Source of the DNA: Actinomycetales bacterium
Lineage (GTDB): Bacteria > Actinomycetota > Actinomycetes > Actinomycetales > Microbacteriaceae
DNA: 32,868 nucleotides
Direction of reading: 5' to 3'
NCBI GenBank assembly: GCA_015654475.1
Contig: JAATGV010000035.1
Span: 1 to 32,868, forward strand
Position 1 is the stretch's first letter. Each line of letters begins with the position of its first letter. Made by a program: the position numbers and the translations under genes. Shown here one piece after another: positions 18,302 through 26,579 of this stretch. The notes below the pieces were generated by a model. The model was given only the letters and a program-made list of their open reading frames with translations. It had not been told where the DNA came from and did no database searches.

Positions 18302-18838
18302 CTAATCCAAGTTGTAGCCGCGCAATTGCCGTGATGTAAGAGGCTCATCGACAAGCTGCGCCAACGCGAGCGACGTCTCGATTTTGGCGATACCGGAGAT
18401 CGCCCAGAGACGCTGCGTGAGCAACTCCCTTAAGTGCATATTGCTCTGCAACCGGAAACGCGCAACCACCTCGACACGGCCGGCCATGATCCACAGCTCA
18501 TCGAGTTCGGGGATCTCTTTGATTTCTTCGAGCGTCTGCACCCGATCCTGACCAGTCGCAAGCTCAATCTGCGCGTGAACGAGAGTGCTGTACCCGAGCA
18601 CCCCCCAATCGATGCCGACGGAATAGCTTGTGATCACCCCGGTCGATTCGAGGCGGGCAATCCTCTCGGAGATGCTCGATGGGGAGAGACCGACCTCGCG
18701 AGCGAGGGAACGTTGCGAACGGCGCGCGTCTTCTGCAAGAAGCCGCAGAATTACCAAATCAAATTGATCGATTTCTACGCCAGCTCGCGAATGTTGAGTG
18801 GCGCCGACCAATGAAGCAAAATCTTGTCTCTTTGGCAT
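18302..18838 (-). CDS. Lrp/AsnC family transcriptional regulator
   Basis: A 178-residue protein with a helix-turn-helix ([47 protein letters not shown]) and a C-terminal RAM/AsnC sensing domain (about residues 80-160), whose AHAQIEL-like strands and [12 protein letters not shown] helix bind amino acids. An N-terminal tail of about 25 residues precedes the DNA-binding part. Family members are feast/famine regulators that bind small amino acids. ATG 18838 has GGAGG seven bases before it and is preferred over the longer frame. It is encoded 98 bp upstream of leuB on the same strand, so control of leucine synthesis is a reasonable inference. Confidence 0.87.
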   Translation of the reverse strand: MPKRQDFASLVGATQHSRAGVEIDQFDLVILRLLAEDARRSQRSLAREVGLSPSSISERIARLESTGVITSYSVGIDWGVLGYSTLVHAQIELATGQDRVQTLEEIKEIPELDELWIMAGRVEVVARFRLQSNMHLRELLTQRLWAISGIAKIETSLALAQLVDEPLTSRQLRGYNLD

Positions 18839-19178
18839 ATGCTTCCTCCGTTTCGGCAACGCAGTCGCGACGAGCAAGGCTATCCCTGCAGCCACTATTA
18901 CGTGTCGGAAACAACGAACCAAGCATTCGGTGGACGCCTGAATCCACCGGCCAGGACGTGTGCAGAATCCCGCACACCCACACGCGAACTACCTCAAGCA
19001 GCCAGACGCGAAAATCATGTTCAATTTATCCATCTATTCAGTTTAGGTGTTTTCATCATGAAACTTGTGTGCTCGAACGAAAACCCCGTCGTACCACTGC
19101 GGCGAAACCCCAGATGAGAGCAACACCGAAGAATTCACCGCCAGTCTATGATTAACCCATCCTTGGGGAAGGAATCGA
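18839..19178. other. Divergent promoter region, Lrp regulator / polyphosphate kinase
   Basis: No gene is visible in these 340 bases. The region is AT-rich around 19015-19070 and includes the small palindrome TTTCAT-C-ATGAAA (19051-19063). A TATGAT at 19147-19152 could be the -10 box of the kinase gene, but I find no matching -35. Promoters of both divergent genes must lie here, and an AT-rich, loosely palindromic site would suit an Lrp-type protein. Confidence 0.5.
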
Positions 19179-20033
19179 ATGACAAGCGACGCCGACGCTC
19201 TCACCACCACACGTGTGCCAAAAAAGTTGTACGAAAAGGAGTTGCGCAAACTCCAAGAAGAGCTCGTCGCCATGCTGCAATGTGTCAAAGACAACAACGC
19301 CCGCGTCGTCGTCATCTTCGAGGGGCGCGACGCAGCAGGCAAAGGCTCCGCCATCAAACGCGTCACGGAATACCTCAATCCCCGCATCGCCCGCGTCGTG
19401 GCGCTGCCAACGCCAACCGAGCGCGAGAAGACCCAATGGTATTTTCAGCGCTACGTCGAACACCTGCCCGCGGCAGGTGAGATGGTGCTCTTCGATCGCT
19501 CCTGGTACAACCGGGCCGGCGTCGAAACCGTGATGGGATATTGCACAAACGACCAATATCAGCTGTTTCTCAAACAAGTCCCCCAGTTCGAGCGCATGCT
19601 GGTCGAGGACGGGATCATCCTTCTCAAGTATTGGTTCTCTGTCTCAGACGCAGAGCAGGAGGCACGCTTCCAGTCACGCCGCGACGACCCGATGCGCCGC
19701 TGGAAACTCTCGCCGACCGACATCGAATCCATCCTGCGATGGGAAGATTATTCGCGGGCAAAAGACACCATGTTCGTGCACACCAACATCCCTGAGGCGC
19801 CATGGTGGACAGTCGAAAGCGACGACAAGCGCCGAGCGCGACTCAACATGATCTCGCATCTGCTCAGCAAAGTGCCATACGAGCATCACGAACCACCAGT
19901 TCTGCACTTCCCTCCGCGCCCCGCATCGACCGGATACCGCCGACCGCCGCGGCTGGTCGACACCTATGTGCCCGACTACGCAGCCGAAGTGATTGCCAAG
20001 GCAGCGGAAAAGGCCAACTCCAAAAGCCGGTAG
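19179..20033 (+). CDS. ppk2: Polyphosphate kinase 2
   Basis: A 284-residue PPK2. Walker A lies in VIFEGRDAAGKGSAIK (residues 45-60), Walker B in LFDRSWYNRAGVE (104-116), and a lid region with RRDDPMRRWKLSPTD follows, all diagnostic. The enzyme transfers phosphate from polyphosphate to nucleoside diphosphates (or the reverse), linking phosphate storage to ATP and GTP levels in the cytoplasm. The size fits a one-domain class I PPK2. GGAAGGAA precedes the ATG. It is transcribed away from the Lrp gene and ends at a TAG, facing a convergent acetyltransferase gene. Confidence 0.94.
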   Translation: MTSDADALTTTRVPKKLYEKELRKLQEELVAMLQCVKDNNARVVVIFEGRDAAGKGSAIKRVTEYLNPRIARVVALPTPTEREKTQWYFQRYVEHLPAAGEMVLFDRSWYNRAGVETVMGYCTNDQYQLFLKQVPQFERMLVEDGIILLKYWFSVSDAEQEARFQSRRDDPMRRWKLSPTDIESILRWEDYSRAKDTMFVHTNIPEAPWWTVESDDKRRARLNMISHLLSKVPYEHHEPPVLHFPPRPASTGYRRPPRLVDTYVPDYAAEVIAKAAEKANSKSR

Positions 20034-20067
20034 GTCGGTGATGTCCCGTTCCAAGGATGGCGTCTCT

Positions 20068-20103
20068 GCGGGTGGCGTTTCTCCGTGCGGTAGGCGCACC
20101 CGC
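20068..20103. terminator. Hairpin between convergent ppk2 and acetyltransferase genes
   Basis: GCGGGTG (20068-20074) pairs with CACCCGC (20097-20103), and two more pairs follow after a one-base bulge. It lies in the 75-bp gap between two converging genes. Neither strand has a good T-run, so it is a moderate candidate. Confidence 0.45.
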
Positions 20104-20108
20104 GCACC

Positions 20109-20546
20109 TTACGGTTTCAGGCGCATCACGTCAGTAGTGCGCTTCTCGAACCCCAGAGACTCGTATAGGCGATGCGCGCTCTCCCGACTCGGACGCGATG
20201 TAAGGTCCAGAGTACGAGCACCGAGTTGCCGCGCACGTTCGATGGCCGCGACAAGCAGTGCCCGCGCAATACCTTGGCCGCGAAAACTCGCGTCCACCAC
20301 AACATCCTCGATATGCCCGCGCACCCCCGTCAGCTGGGGCAACGCGACCAGCGTCACCAGCCCCACGATATGCCCGTCGACCCACGCGGCAAACAATGTC
20401 AGCTCATTCGAGGACACCAGAAGATCAAGCCGGTCTCGATCAACCCGCGCCGACGACAGCTGCGGCAGAATCGTCTCGATGTCGGCAACTACATCGTCGT
20501 TGATATGGTCGATCTCGGAGATCACGAAGTCAGGCATGTCACCCAT
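20109..20546 (-). CDS. GNAT family N-acetyltransferase
   Basis: The 145-residue protein has the acetyl-CoA binding motif A of the GNAT fold, IEDVVVDASFRGQGIARALLVAAIERA, with RGQGIA at residues 89-94, and ends with the YESLGFEKRTTDVMRL motif B. It moves an acetyl group from acetyl-CoA to an unknown amine. An internal ATG (MPDF, 20537) is the alternative start, and neither has a strong ribosome-binding site. Its neighbours suggest no substrate. Confidence 0.87.
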   Translation of the reverse strand: MGDMPDFVISEIDHINDDVVADIETILPQLSSARVDRDRLDLLVSSNELTLFAAWVDGHIVGLVTLVALPQLTGVRGHIEDVVVDASFRGQGIARALLVAAIERARQLGARTLDLTSRPSRESAHRLYESLGFEKRTTDVMRLKP

Positions 20547-20603
20547 GGTATCTGTGTGTGCGCTCGCCGAAGGGTGACCCGGCCATGCAAGGCTGCCGCT
20601 CGA

Positions 20604-21065
20604 TCACAGCAAGACTGCAAGCCATTTCAGAGTCATCGCGATGGCAGGTGAAACCGCCAAGGCTGTGAGCAGGAGCAGTGCCCGCAGCCCGATGCCACGA
20701 TTACGACCCATCCAAATCGCCAATATCGCACACACGAACGGCACAAGGATCCCACCGACCGTAGCCAATAGAAAAGCCCAGACGTTCGTTTCGCGCACGG
20801 CGATCAGCCATGCGCTCGGAAAGAACAGCGACGAAATACCCTGCCAGATAAGAATGGCGAAAAGCAGACCGGAGACGATCCAGATCAACCAGGTCAACGG
20901 ACCGGCCTTGCCCGCCCACGAGGGCGACACAGCGTTCTGCGTAGAATCATCAGCACTCGCAGGCGCCGCCACTGGTGCCGAGGCCTCAGCAGCAGGACCC
21001 ACGTCGGCACTCGGCCGCGCCGAGCCGCCCTCGTCGTCTGCCAACGGTGCTGGTCTGTCGGACAT
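20604..21065 (-). CDS. Small three-helix membrane protein
   Basis: The 153-residue protein has a soluble, acidic and alanine-rich N-terminus (about 60 residues), then three hydrophobic helices (about residues 62-88, 96-121 and 126-153). I do not recognise a family. ATG 21065 is chosen because the upstream gene ends there (TGATG, one shared base) and the reading frame before it is the preceding gene in another frame. The shared layout with the next gene suggests the two are a functional pair. Confidence 0.75.
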   Translation of the reverse strand: MSDRPAPLADDEGGSARPSADVGPAAEASAPVAAPASADDSTQNAVSPSWAGKAGPLTWLIWIVSGLLFAILIWQGISSLFFPSAWLIAVRETNVWAFLLATVGGILVPFVCAILAIWMGRNRGIGLRALLLLTALAVSPAIAMTLKWLAVLL

Positions 21066-21574
21066 CACGCACCCACCTGCTGAGCAATGAAATAGGGCCA
21101 CGGCATCAGCAGAACGATACCGATAAGCAATGCCACGGCGGTCCATACGACGCGCTTTCCGCGAGTCGCGACAATAGCGGTCAGCATCCAAAGCGCCGGC
21201 GACATCGCCATCAGGACAAGCACCACATCCGAAAGGATGTCAAGAAGTGGCGTCGCGCTGCCCACACTCCACGACTGGGCCGCCAAGGTGACCCACCCGA
21301 CTGTGTACAGCAGCATCCATCCGCCAACAACCCCATAGAAAATAAGTACTGAGGCCGGCAGACGTCTCACCGCAACCGCCTCAACGGCCAAGGCCGCTGC
21401 ATCATCCGGTTCGGAATGAGTCGCTTCTTTGGTACCAGTCTGCGCGCCGGAATCTGGTGGCACAGAACTGCTTTCACTGCTTTCGCCAACCAGCGGCCCC
21501 TTGCCACGCGAGTCGAAGGCAGGCTCGTCGTCACCGGGGAAGGTGAACGCCTTGTCTTCGTCGTTGGTGGCCAT
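21065..21574 (-). CDS. Membrane protein with acidic N-terminus, paired with the previous gene
   Basis: The 169-residue protein starts MATNDEDKAFTFPGDDEPAFD, has about 70 hydrophilic, Ser/Asp-rich residues and then three hydrophobic helices (about 72-98, 108-136 and 141-166). I do not recognise a family; the acidic cytoplasmic tail and three C-terminal helices match the next gene. Its TGA shares one base with that gene's ATG. The pair was probably produced by duplication or co-evolved as a two-subunit membrane complex, but this is inference. Confidence 0.75.
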   Translation of the reverse strand: MATNDEDKAFTFPGDDEPAFDSRGKGPLVGESSESSSVPPDSGAQTGTKEATHSEPDDAAALAVEAVAVRRLPASVLIFYGVVGGWMLLYTVGWVTLAAQSWSVGSATPLLDILSDVVLVLMAMSPALWMLTAIVATRGKRVVWTAVALLIGIVLLMPWPYFIAQQVGA

Positions 21575-21728
21575 GATCCCACCCTAGCCAACAGAACGCG
21601 GATCACGGGAAAATAGGGCCGCGATTACGACAAGTACACCAATACGAATCCGCGGAGTGCAATGGTCATCCGACGGCGCATTCATGCGGAAGTTGCGACA
21701 CGCGGGTTCCGCCCGGAGTAGGGGCTGT

Positions 21729-22838
21729 TCAGCCGCGGAACCCTTCCCACGCCGCAGCAGCCGCGATATGCGCTGCGGTGGCATCGGTGCCAAGAGCCGT
21801 CGCGAGGCGAGCCAAAGCGTCCGAGACCGCTTCAAGGCTCGCAGCAAGACCGAAGTGGTTGATGCGTAACAGCCGCCCATCAAGAGGTCCAGCCCCATGC
21901 GAAAGGATGCCACCGAGTTCACCCGAGCGCAGTGCGGTACCGCCGACGCCGTCGGGAATCCGCAGGGTGGTCACTACCGGAGCAGCTCCGTCACCCTTCT
22001 GCCACAGCTCTAGCCCAAGCGCGCGCACACCCGCAGCGGACGCGGCGGCGGCCGCCTCATGCCTGGCGTTGACGGCGGGAAGGCCCTCGGAAAGCACCCG
22101 ATCGATCGCGAGCGCGAGCGCGCGCGATTCCAGCCAAGACGGCATCCCCGGCACCACGCGTTTGTCGGTAGACAACCAGTTGTCCCGCCAGTCGAGCAGC
22201 GAGAGCACAGACGAGCGCGGAGCCGCAGCATTGGCGTCCAAGTGCGCCCATGCCCGCTGCGAAACCGACACCGCACTCACCCCTGCTGGACCGGCGAGCC
22301 CTTTCTGGCCCCCGATCACTGCCAAGTCGACATCCCATGTATTGACAGGCACTGGCTCCGCGCCGATCGAAGCGACGGCGTCAAGAACCGTAACAGCACC
22401 CACCTCCCGAGCCGCCGCGAAAACAGGCGCGACATCGTTCGTTCCGCCGGTCGCCGCTTCAGCATGCACAATGGCAACGACTTGCGGCGCATGCCTACGA
22501 ATGGCCGCAACCACATCAGGCACCGACGCCACTTCGTCAAAAGGCGCGGCGACGTCGACGACCGAGGCTCCAGAAGCCCGCATCCACTGTCCGAAACCGG
22601 CGCCATACGGGCCCGTCACGACGTTCACTGCGGTCATCCCTGGCCCGGCAACGCTACGAGCCACGGCCTCGAGCGCGACGATCGCCTCCGCCTGGACAAG
22701 CACGATGTCGTTGGATGTGCCGAGGACGGTCGCTACCGCCTGCTCGAGGCCGATGAGTTCGGCAGGGGTCAACGGCGGCTGATCGAGCAAGCCATCCCCG
22801 CCAGGCGCCGAGCCAATAGTGTTACTGGGGTATGTCAT
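21729..22838 (-). CDS. Class V aminotransferase (serine/alanine-glyoxylate type)
   Basis: The 369-residue fold-type I PLP enzyme has the class V pattern: HAEAATGGTND (residues 125-135), the PLP-contacting D153 in LDAVASIGA, and the PLP lysine K179 in VIGGQKGLAGPAG. Relatives move an amino group from serine, alanine or related amines to glyoxylate or pyruvate. The ATG overlaps the stop of the upstream ABC ATPase (ATGA), so it is the last gene of the transporter operon. This suggests it handles an amino compound released from the imported peptide-like substrate; the exact reaction is unknown. Confidence 0.85.
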   Translation of the reverse strand: MTYPSNTIGSAPGGDGLLDQPPLTPAELIGLEQAVATVLGTSNDIVLVQAEAIVALEAVARSVAGPGMTAVNVVTGPYGAGFGQWMRASGASVVDVAAPFDEVASVPDVVAAIRRHAPQVVAIVHAEAATGGTNDVAPVFAAAREVGAVTVLDAVASIGAEPVPVNTWDVDLAVIGGQKGLAGPAGVSAVSVSQRAWAHLDANAAAPRSSVLSLLDWRDNWLSTDKRVVPGMPSWLESRALALAIDRVLSEGLPAVNARHEAAAAASAAGVRALGLELWQKGDGAAPVVTTLRIPDGVGGTALRSGELGGILSHGAGPLDGRLLRINHFGLAASLEAVSDALARLATALGTDATAAHIAAAAAWEGFRG

Positions 22839-23734
22839 TCCTCTGATATCGCTCTCTGCGGTTGGTCTTGGTTGGCTGGCGCGACCGGCGTTCCTGCCGC
22901 GGATTTTGGTGAGTCGATGGATGCAGCCGGCACCATGGCCAGGCCGGGCCCGCTTCCGGCCTCACCTGGCGCATCGCGGGCGGACAGCCGCGGTACAGCC
23001 GCGAGCAGTTCGCGACTGTACTGCTCACGCGGGTGTGCAAAAAACTCCGCACGGGCAGCCGTCTCGACAACCTGGCCGGAGCGCATCACCACGATAGTGT
23101 CGCACAGCGCGTTGATCACGCCGAGATCGTGGGAGACAAACACCAGTGTTAGGCCAAGGTCGCGGCGAAGTTCCGACAGCAGATCCACCACACTGGCCTG
23201 CACCGACGCGTCGAGTGCACTTGTCGGCTCGTCGGCGACAAGCACCTGTGGTTCGACTGCAAGCGCCCGTGCGAGCGCGATGCGCTGGCGCTGACCGCCC
23301 GAGAATTGGGCCGGATATGCGTCCAGCGCCTCTGCGCTAAACCGCACCATGCCCATCAGCTCCGCGCAGCGCGCATCCAGCCCATCACGCGACACAAGAC
23401 GATGGACTCGCAACAGTTCGCGCAGGGTCTGCCGTACCGTCAAACGCGGATTGAGCGAAGAATAGGGATCCTGGTAGACCATTTGAATGGCTCGACGCTG
23501 TTCGACGCTGCGCCTGCCGACAAGTCGCACACCATCGAAAGTGACATCTCCCGCGTCGAGCTCTTGCTGGCCGACGATGGCGCGAGCGAGCGTGGTCTTG
23601 CCCGAGCCCGACTCGCCGACAATGCCGATCGATCCACCTCGCTCAACGCTGAGCGACACGTTGTCGACTGCGGCGCGGCCCGCGAACCGCACGGTTGCCC
23701 CAGTCACGGATAGGCCTGTATTGGAACTCTTCAC
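22835..23734 (-). CDS. Peptide ABC transporter ATP-binding protein (DppF/OppF type)
   Basis: A 299-residue ATPase with Walker A GESGSGKTT (about residues 40-48), the FSGGQ signature and DEPTSALD. The C-terminal part (SHDLGVINALCDTIVVMRSGQVVETA...FAHPREQYSRELLAAVPRL) matches the OppF/DppF extension. It drives uptake of di- or oligopeptides or related solutes with the ATPase encoded just upstream; neighbouring genes overlap by four bases (ATGA). The last 30 residues are proline/alanine-rich and probably flexible. Confidence 0.9.
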   Translation of the reverse strand: MKSSNTGLSVTGATVRFAGRAAVDNVSLSVERGGSIGIVGESGSGKTTLARAIVGQQELDAGDVTFDGVRLVGRRSVEQRRAIQMVYQDPYSSLNPRLTVRQTLRELLRVHRLVSRDGLDARCAELMGMVRFSAEALDAYPAQFSGGQRQRIALARALAVEPQVLVADEPTSALDASVQASVVDLLSELRRDLGLTLVFVSHDLGVINALCDTIVVMRSGQVVETAARAEFFAHPREQYSRELLAAVPRLSARDAPGEAGSGPGLAMVPAASIDSPKSAAGTPVAPANQDQPQRAISEE

Positions 23735-24558
23735 GCCGCGCCTCCATCCGCCGCGACGCTCGGCACCACCAGCACCGCATCAAGCAATGCCCGAGTGTAC
23801 GAGTGCTGCGGACGCGCAACGACCTGCCCCGTCTCGCCGAACTCGACCACCCGACCCAACCGCATCACGACGATGCGAGAACACAGTTCAGACACCACGG
23901 CGAGATTGTGGCTCACGAACACGAGCGTGAGACCACGTTGCGCACGCAGTTCGTCCAGCAGCGCAAGGATCTGCTTCTGCACAGTCACATCGAGGGCAGT
24001 GGTCGGTTCGTCGCAAAGCAGCACATCTGGCCTGGTCGCGAGCGCTATGGCGATCACGACGCGCTGACGCTGGCCACCGGAAAGCTGGTGAGGATACCAG
24101 TCGTAACGCACCTCCGGGTCGGGCAGGTGCACAGTCCGCATCAGTTCGAGCGCATGTTCGCGTGCCGCGATCGCACGCGGCGACCGGCGTGACCCCCACC
24201 CCGATCCTGCATCAGGTTGGTTCGCCCGCGACGCCGCCGCGATCTGCGCACCCACCGTTTCGAGTGGATCCAGAGCGGTCAGGGGGTCTTGAAACACCAT
24301 TGCGGTGCGCCCTCCAACGGCGACCTCTCCCCCAACGCGTCGCACGCCGGATGGCAGCAGGCCAAGCACCGCACGCAGGGTGAGGCTCTTGCCCGATCCG
24401 GACTCTCCCACGATTCCCACAGCCTCGCCTGCACCGACATCAAGGGAGACCCCATCCACAAGCACGGCAGCATCCGTGCCAGCCGTCTCAATTCGTAGAT
24501 CCCGCACTCGCACTGTGCCGCGTTCAATGGGCTCGGTGGATGTGGCTGCCGGGTTCAT
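23731..24558 (-). CDS. Peptide ABC transporter ATP-binding protein (DppD/OppD type)
   Basis: The 275-residue ATPase has Walker A GESGSGKS (residues 51-58), LSGGQRQRVVIA, DEPTTALD and the H-loop histidine SHN. It resembles the OppD/DppD half of peptide importers. A Ser/Arg-rich insertion (about residues 110-135) is longer than usual. ATG 24558 is used; the frame continues upstream to 24933, but that is the permease gene in another frame, and the permease stop overlaps this ATG by four bases. Confidence 0.9.
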   Translation of the reverse strand: MNPAATSTEPIERGTVRVRDLRIETAGTDAAVLVDGVSLDVGAGEAVGIVGESGSGKSLTLRAVLGLLPSGVRRVGGEVAVGGRTAMVFQDPLTALDPLETVGAQIAAASRANQPDAGSGWGSRRSPRAIAAREHALELMRTVHLPDPEVRYDWYPHQLSGGQRQRVVIAIALATRPDVLLCDEPTTALDVTVQKQILALLDELRAQRGLTLVFVSHNLAVVSELCSRIVVMRLGRVVEFGETGQVVARPQHSYTRALLDAVLVVPSVAADGGAA

Positions 24559-25448
24559 GCGACTCTCCAAGCGTCGCCAAGGCCATCGGCGAACAGCGAA
24601 AGCGAAATTCCGGTATAGACGATCGCCAGGCCGGGAACAGCCGAAAGCCACCACTTGGTCGTGATGAAGTTCTGTCCGTCGGCGATCATGGTGCCCCAAT
24701 CCGGAGTCGGCGGCTGTACGCCGAGGCCGAGATAGCCAAGTGTGACGACAGCAACCATGATGAGCAGGATCTCGGTCATGAGCAGCACCACAGCCTGGGG
24801 AAGAACGTTCGGCAGCACGTGCCGCACCAGAACTCGAGGGGTCGAAAGCCCCCCGCCTCGCGCAGCAGCAACCCACCCAGCCGACCGCAGCGTGCGCGCC
24901 GAGGCCCGCATCACCCGTGCGTAGCCCACCCACCCGACCAGCGCAAAGGCGGCATAGATGCCCGGTTCTCCCACCCCTACCGCGAAGACGAGTGCGATCA
25001 CGATCACGTAGAACGGGAACGCGATGACCGTATCGATGACCCGACTCACCACCGCATCGACCCAGCCGCCCACGAAACCGGCAATGATGCCGACCGCGAC
25101 GCCAAAGACGAACGGGAACGCAGCCGCAGTAACAGCGATCCGCAGGTCGGTGCGGGCGGCGAAGAGCAGACGTGAAAGGATGTCTCGGCCCAGTTGGTCT
25201 GTGCCAAGCAGGTGGTCGGCGCTGGACGTCTGCAGGCCGCCCGTCAGGTTCTGGGTGGATGGATCGTGGGGCGCGAGCACGGGCGCAAGCAGGGCGACAA
25301 CCAGCAGCGCTCCGAAGAGCGTCGCGCCAGCCACGAACGAACGAGAACCGAGTGCGCGCCTCCAGAACGGGACATATCCTGCGCGGGGCACGTCGACGTC
25401 TTCGGCAGTCGCGGCCGAACCGCGGGTCGCGGACCGGGCCGCCATCAT
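24555..25448 (-). CDS. Peptide ABC transporter permease (DppC/OppC type)
   Basis: A 297-residue permease with an N-terminal OppC-type region (first helix at about residues 40-60) and the binding-protein-dependent transport domain. The sequence HLLGTDQLGRDILSRLLFAARTDL is characteristic of OppC/DppC, and RGGGLSTPRVLVRHVLPNVLPQAV is the EAA-like loop that touches the ATPases. It starts four bases inside the previous gene (ATGA). With its partner permease it forms the membrane channel. Confidence 0.92.
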   Translation of the reverse strand: MMAARSATRGSAATAEDVDVPRAGYVPFWRRALGSRSFVAGATLFGALLVVALLAPVLAPHDPSTQNLTGGLQTSSADHLLGTDQLGRDILSRLLFAARTDLRIAVTAAAFPFVFGVAVGIIAGFVGGWVDAVVSRVIDTVIAFPFYVIVIALVFAVGVGEPGIYAAFALVGWVGYARVMRASARTLRSAGWVAAARGGGLSTPRVLVRHVLPNVLPQAVVLLMTEILLIMVAVVTLGYLGLGVQPPTPDWGTMIADGQNFITTKWWLSAVPGLAIVYTGISLSLFADGLGDAWRVA

Positions 25449-26434
25449 GCTGTCACCAGGTGCGAGGGTGCAGCGCGCAGGCGTGGGTCGATGACAGCGC
25501 TGATCGCGTCGACGGCCAGCGTGATCACCACGACGAAGATCGCGCAGTACAACGCGACGCCTTGAACCACCGGAAAATCTCGGCTGCTTATCGAATTGAA
25601 GAGCAACATCCCGACGCCATTGATGGCGAAGACTTTCTCGACGACCAAGGTTCCGCCGATCAGATAGGCGACGTTGACACCGAAGAGGTTGAGGCTCGGC
25701 ACTGCCGCGTTGCGCAGAATATGTCGAAACTGGATGCGACGCTCTGGGATGTGGGCGGCACGCAACGTGGTCACGAAATCAGCGTCCATCACGTCAAGCA
25801 GTTGTGCACGAAGCGAGCGCACAAGTGGCGGAACTGCGGCAAACGACACTGCTATCGCTGGCAGGACGAAACTGCGCCACGGCTCCAGCGCGCCGGTGCC
25901 GACACCTCCAACCGGAAACCACTTGAGCGTTACCGCGAAGACGATGATAAGGAGAAGACCGATCCAGAATGTCGGCATCCCAAGACCAACAGTGGGGACA
26001 ACGCGAATCAGGTGGTCGAGCGGACCATCCTTATGGCTTGCCGCGATGACCGCAAGCGGTATGGCAACGAGCAGGGTCACAATCACGGCGATCGCCACGA
26101 TGCCGAGGCTCAGGGGCGCGCGCTCTGCGATCAGCACCCGCGTCGACTCGTGATAGACGAGTGAGTCACCGGTGTCGAAACGAGTGACGAGCTGGAGCAC
26201 GAAATCGACGAACTGCTTCCAGAGCGGCAGATCGAGGCCAAGCTGCGCGCGCAACGCATCCACCGACTCCTGGGTCGCCGTGTCGCCCAGAACCGCACGG
26301 GCGGGGTCACCTGGAACGAGGCGCAGCAAGAAGAACACGATGACCACAACGCCGACCGCGACCGGCACGACGCGGGACAGCGCTCGTCGCAGCACACGCC
26401 ACACCATGACGGCGAAGTGACGGAAAGGCGGCAT
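25445..26434 (-). CDS. Peptide ABC transporter permease (DppB/OppB type)
   Basis: The protein (329 residues from ATG 26434; a TTG at 26452 is an alternative start, and GGGAG lies before both) has six membrane helices and DppB/OppB landmarks: the first-helix FFLLRLVPGDPARA, the long periplasmic loop after it, and the EAA-like loop RAAHIPERRIQFRHILRNAAVPSLN. It forms a permease dimer with the next gene's product. A 10-bp hairpin upstream separates it from the binding-protein gene. Confidence 0.9.
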   Translation of the reverse strand: MPPFRHFAVMVWRVLRRALSRVVPVAVGVVVIVFFLLRLVPGDPARAVLGDTATQESVDALRAQLGLDLPLWKQFVDFVLQLVTRFDTGDSLVYHESTRVLIAERAPLSLGIVAIAVIVTLLVAIPLAVIAASHKDGPLDHLIRVVPTVGLGMPTFWIGLLLIIVFAVTLKWFPVGGVGTGALEPWRSFVLPAIAVSFAAVPPLVRSLRAQLLDVMDADFVTTLRAAHIPERRIQFRHILRNAAVPSLNLFGVNVAYLIGGTLVVEKVFAINGVGMLLFNSISSRDFPVVQGVALYCAIFVVVITLAVDAISAVIDPRLRAAPSHLVTA

Positions 26435-26480
26435 GTGTTCGGGTGCTCCCAAGTAGCTGATTGCGACTAGTACATGGTAA

Positions 26481-26516
26481 TGCCGGGCCGCGCTCCCACA
26501 AGAGTACGGCCCGGCA
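26481..26516 (-). terminator. Intercistronic hairpin between binding protein and permease genes
   Basis: TGCCGGGCCG (26481-26490) pairs perfectly with CGGCCCGGCA (26507-26516) across a 16-base loop. Placed just after the lipoprotein gene, it probably protects or partly terminates that transcript, giving more binding protein than permease, a common arrangement in such operons. No T-run is seen. Confidence 0.65.
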
Positions 26517-26579
26517 CAGGCTTTAGGCGCAGGCGCAATATACCCAGACCAAAGAGCTAATGCGCGAGGCCCTCAGAGC

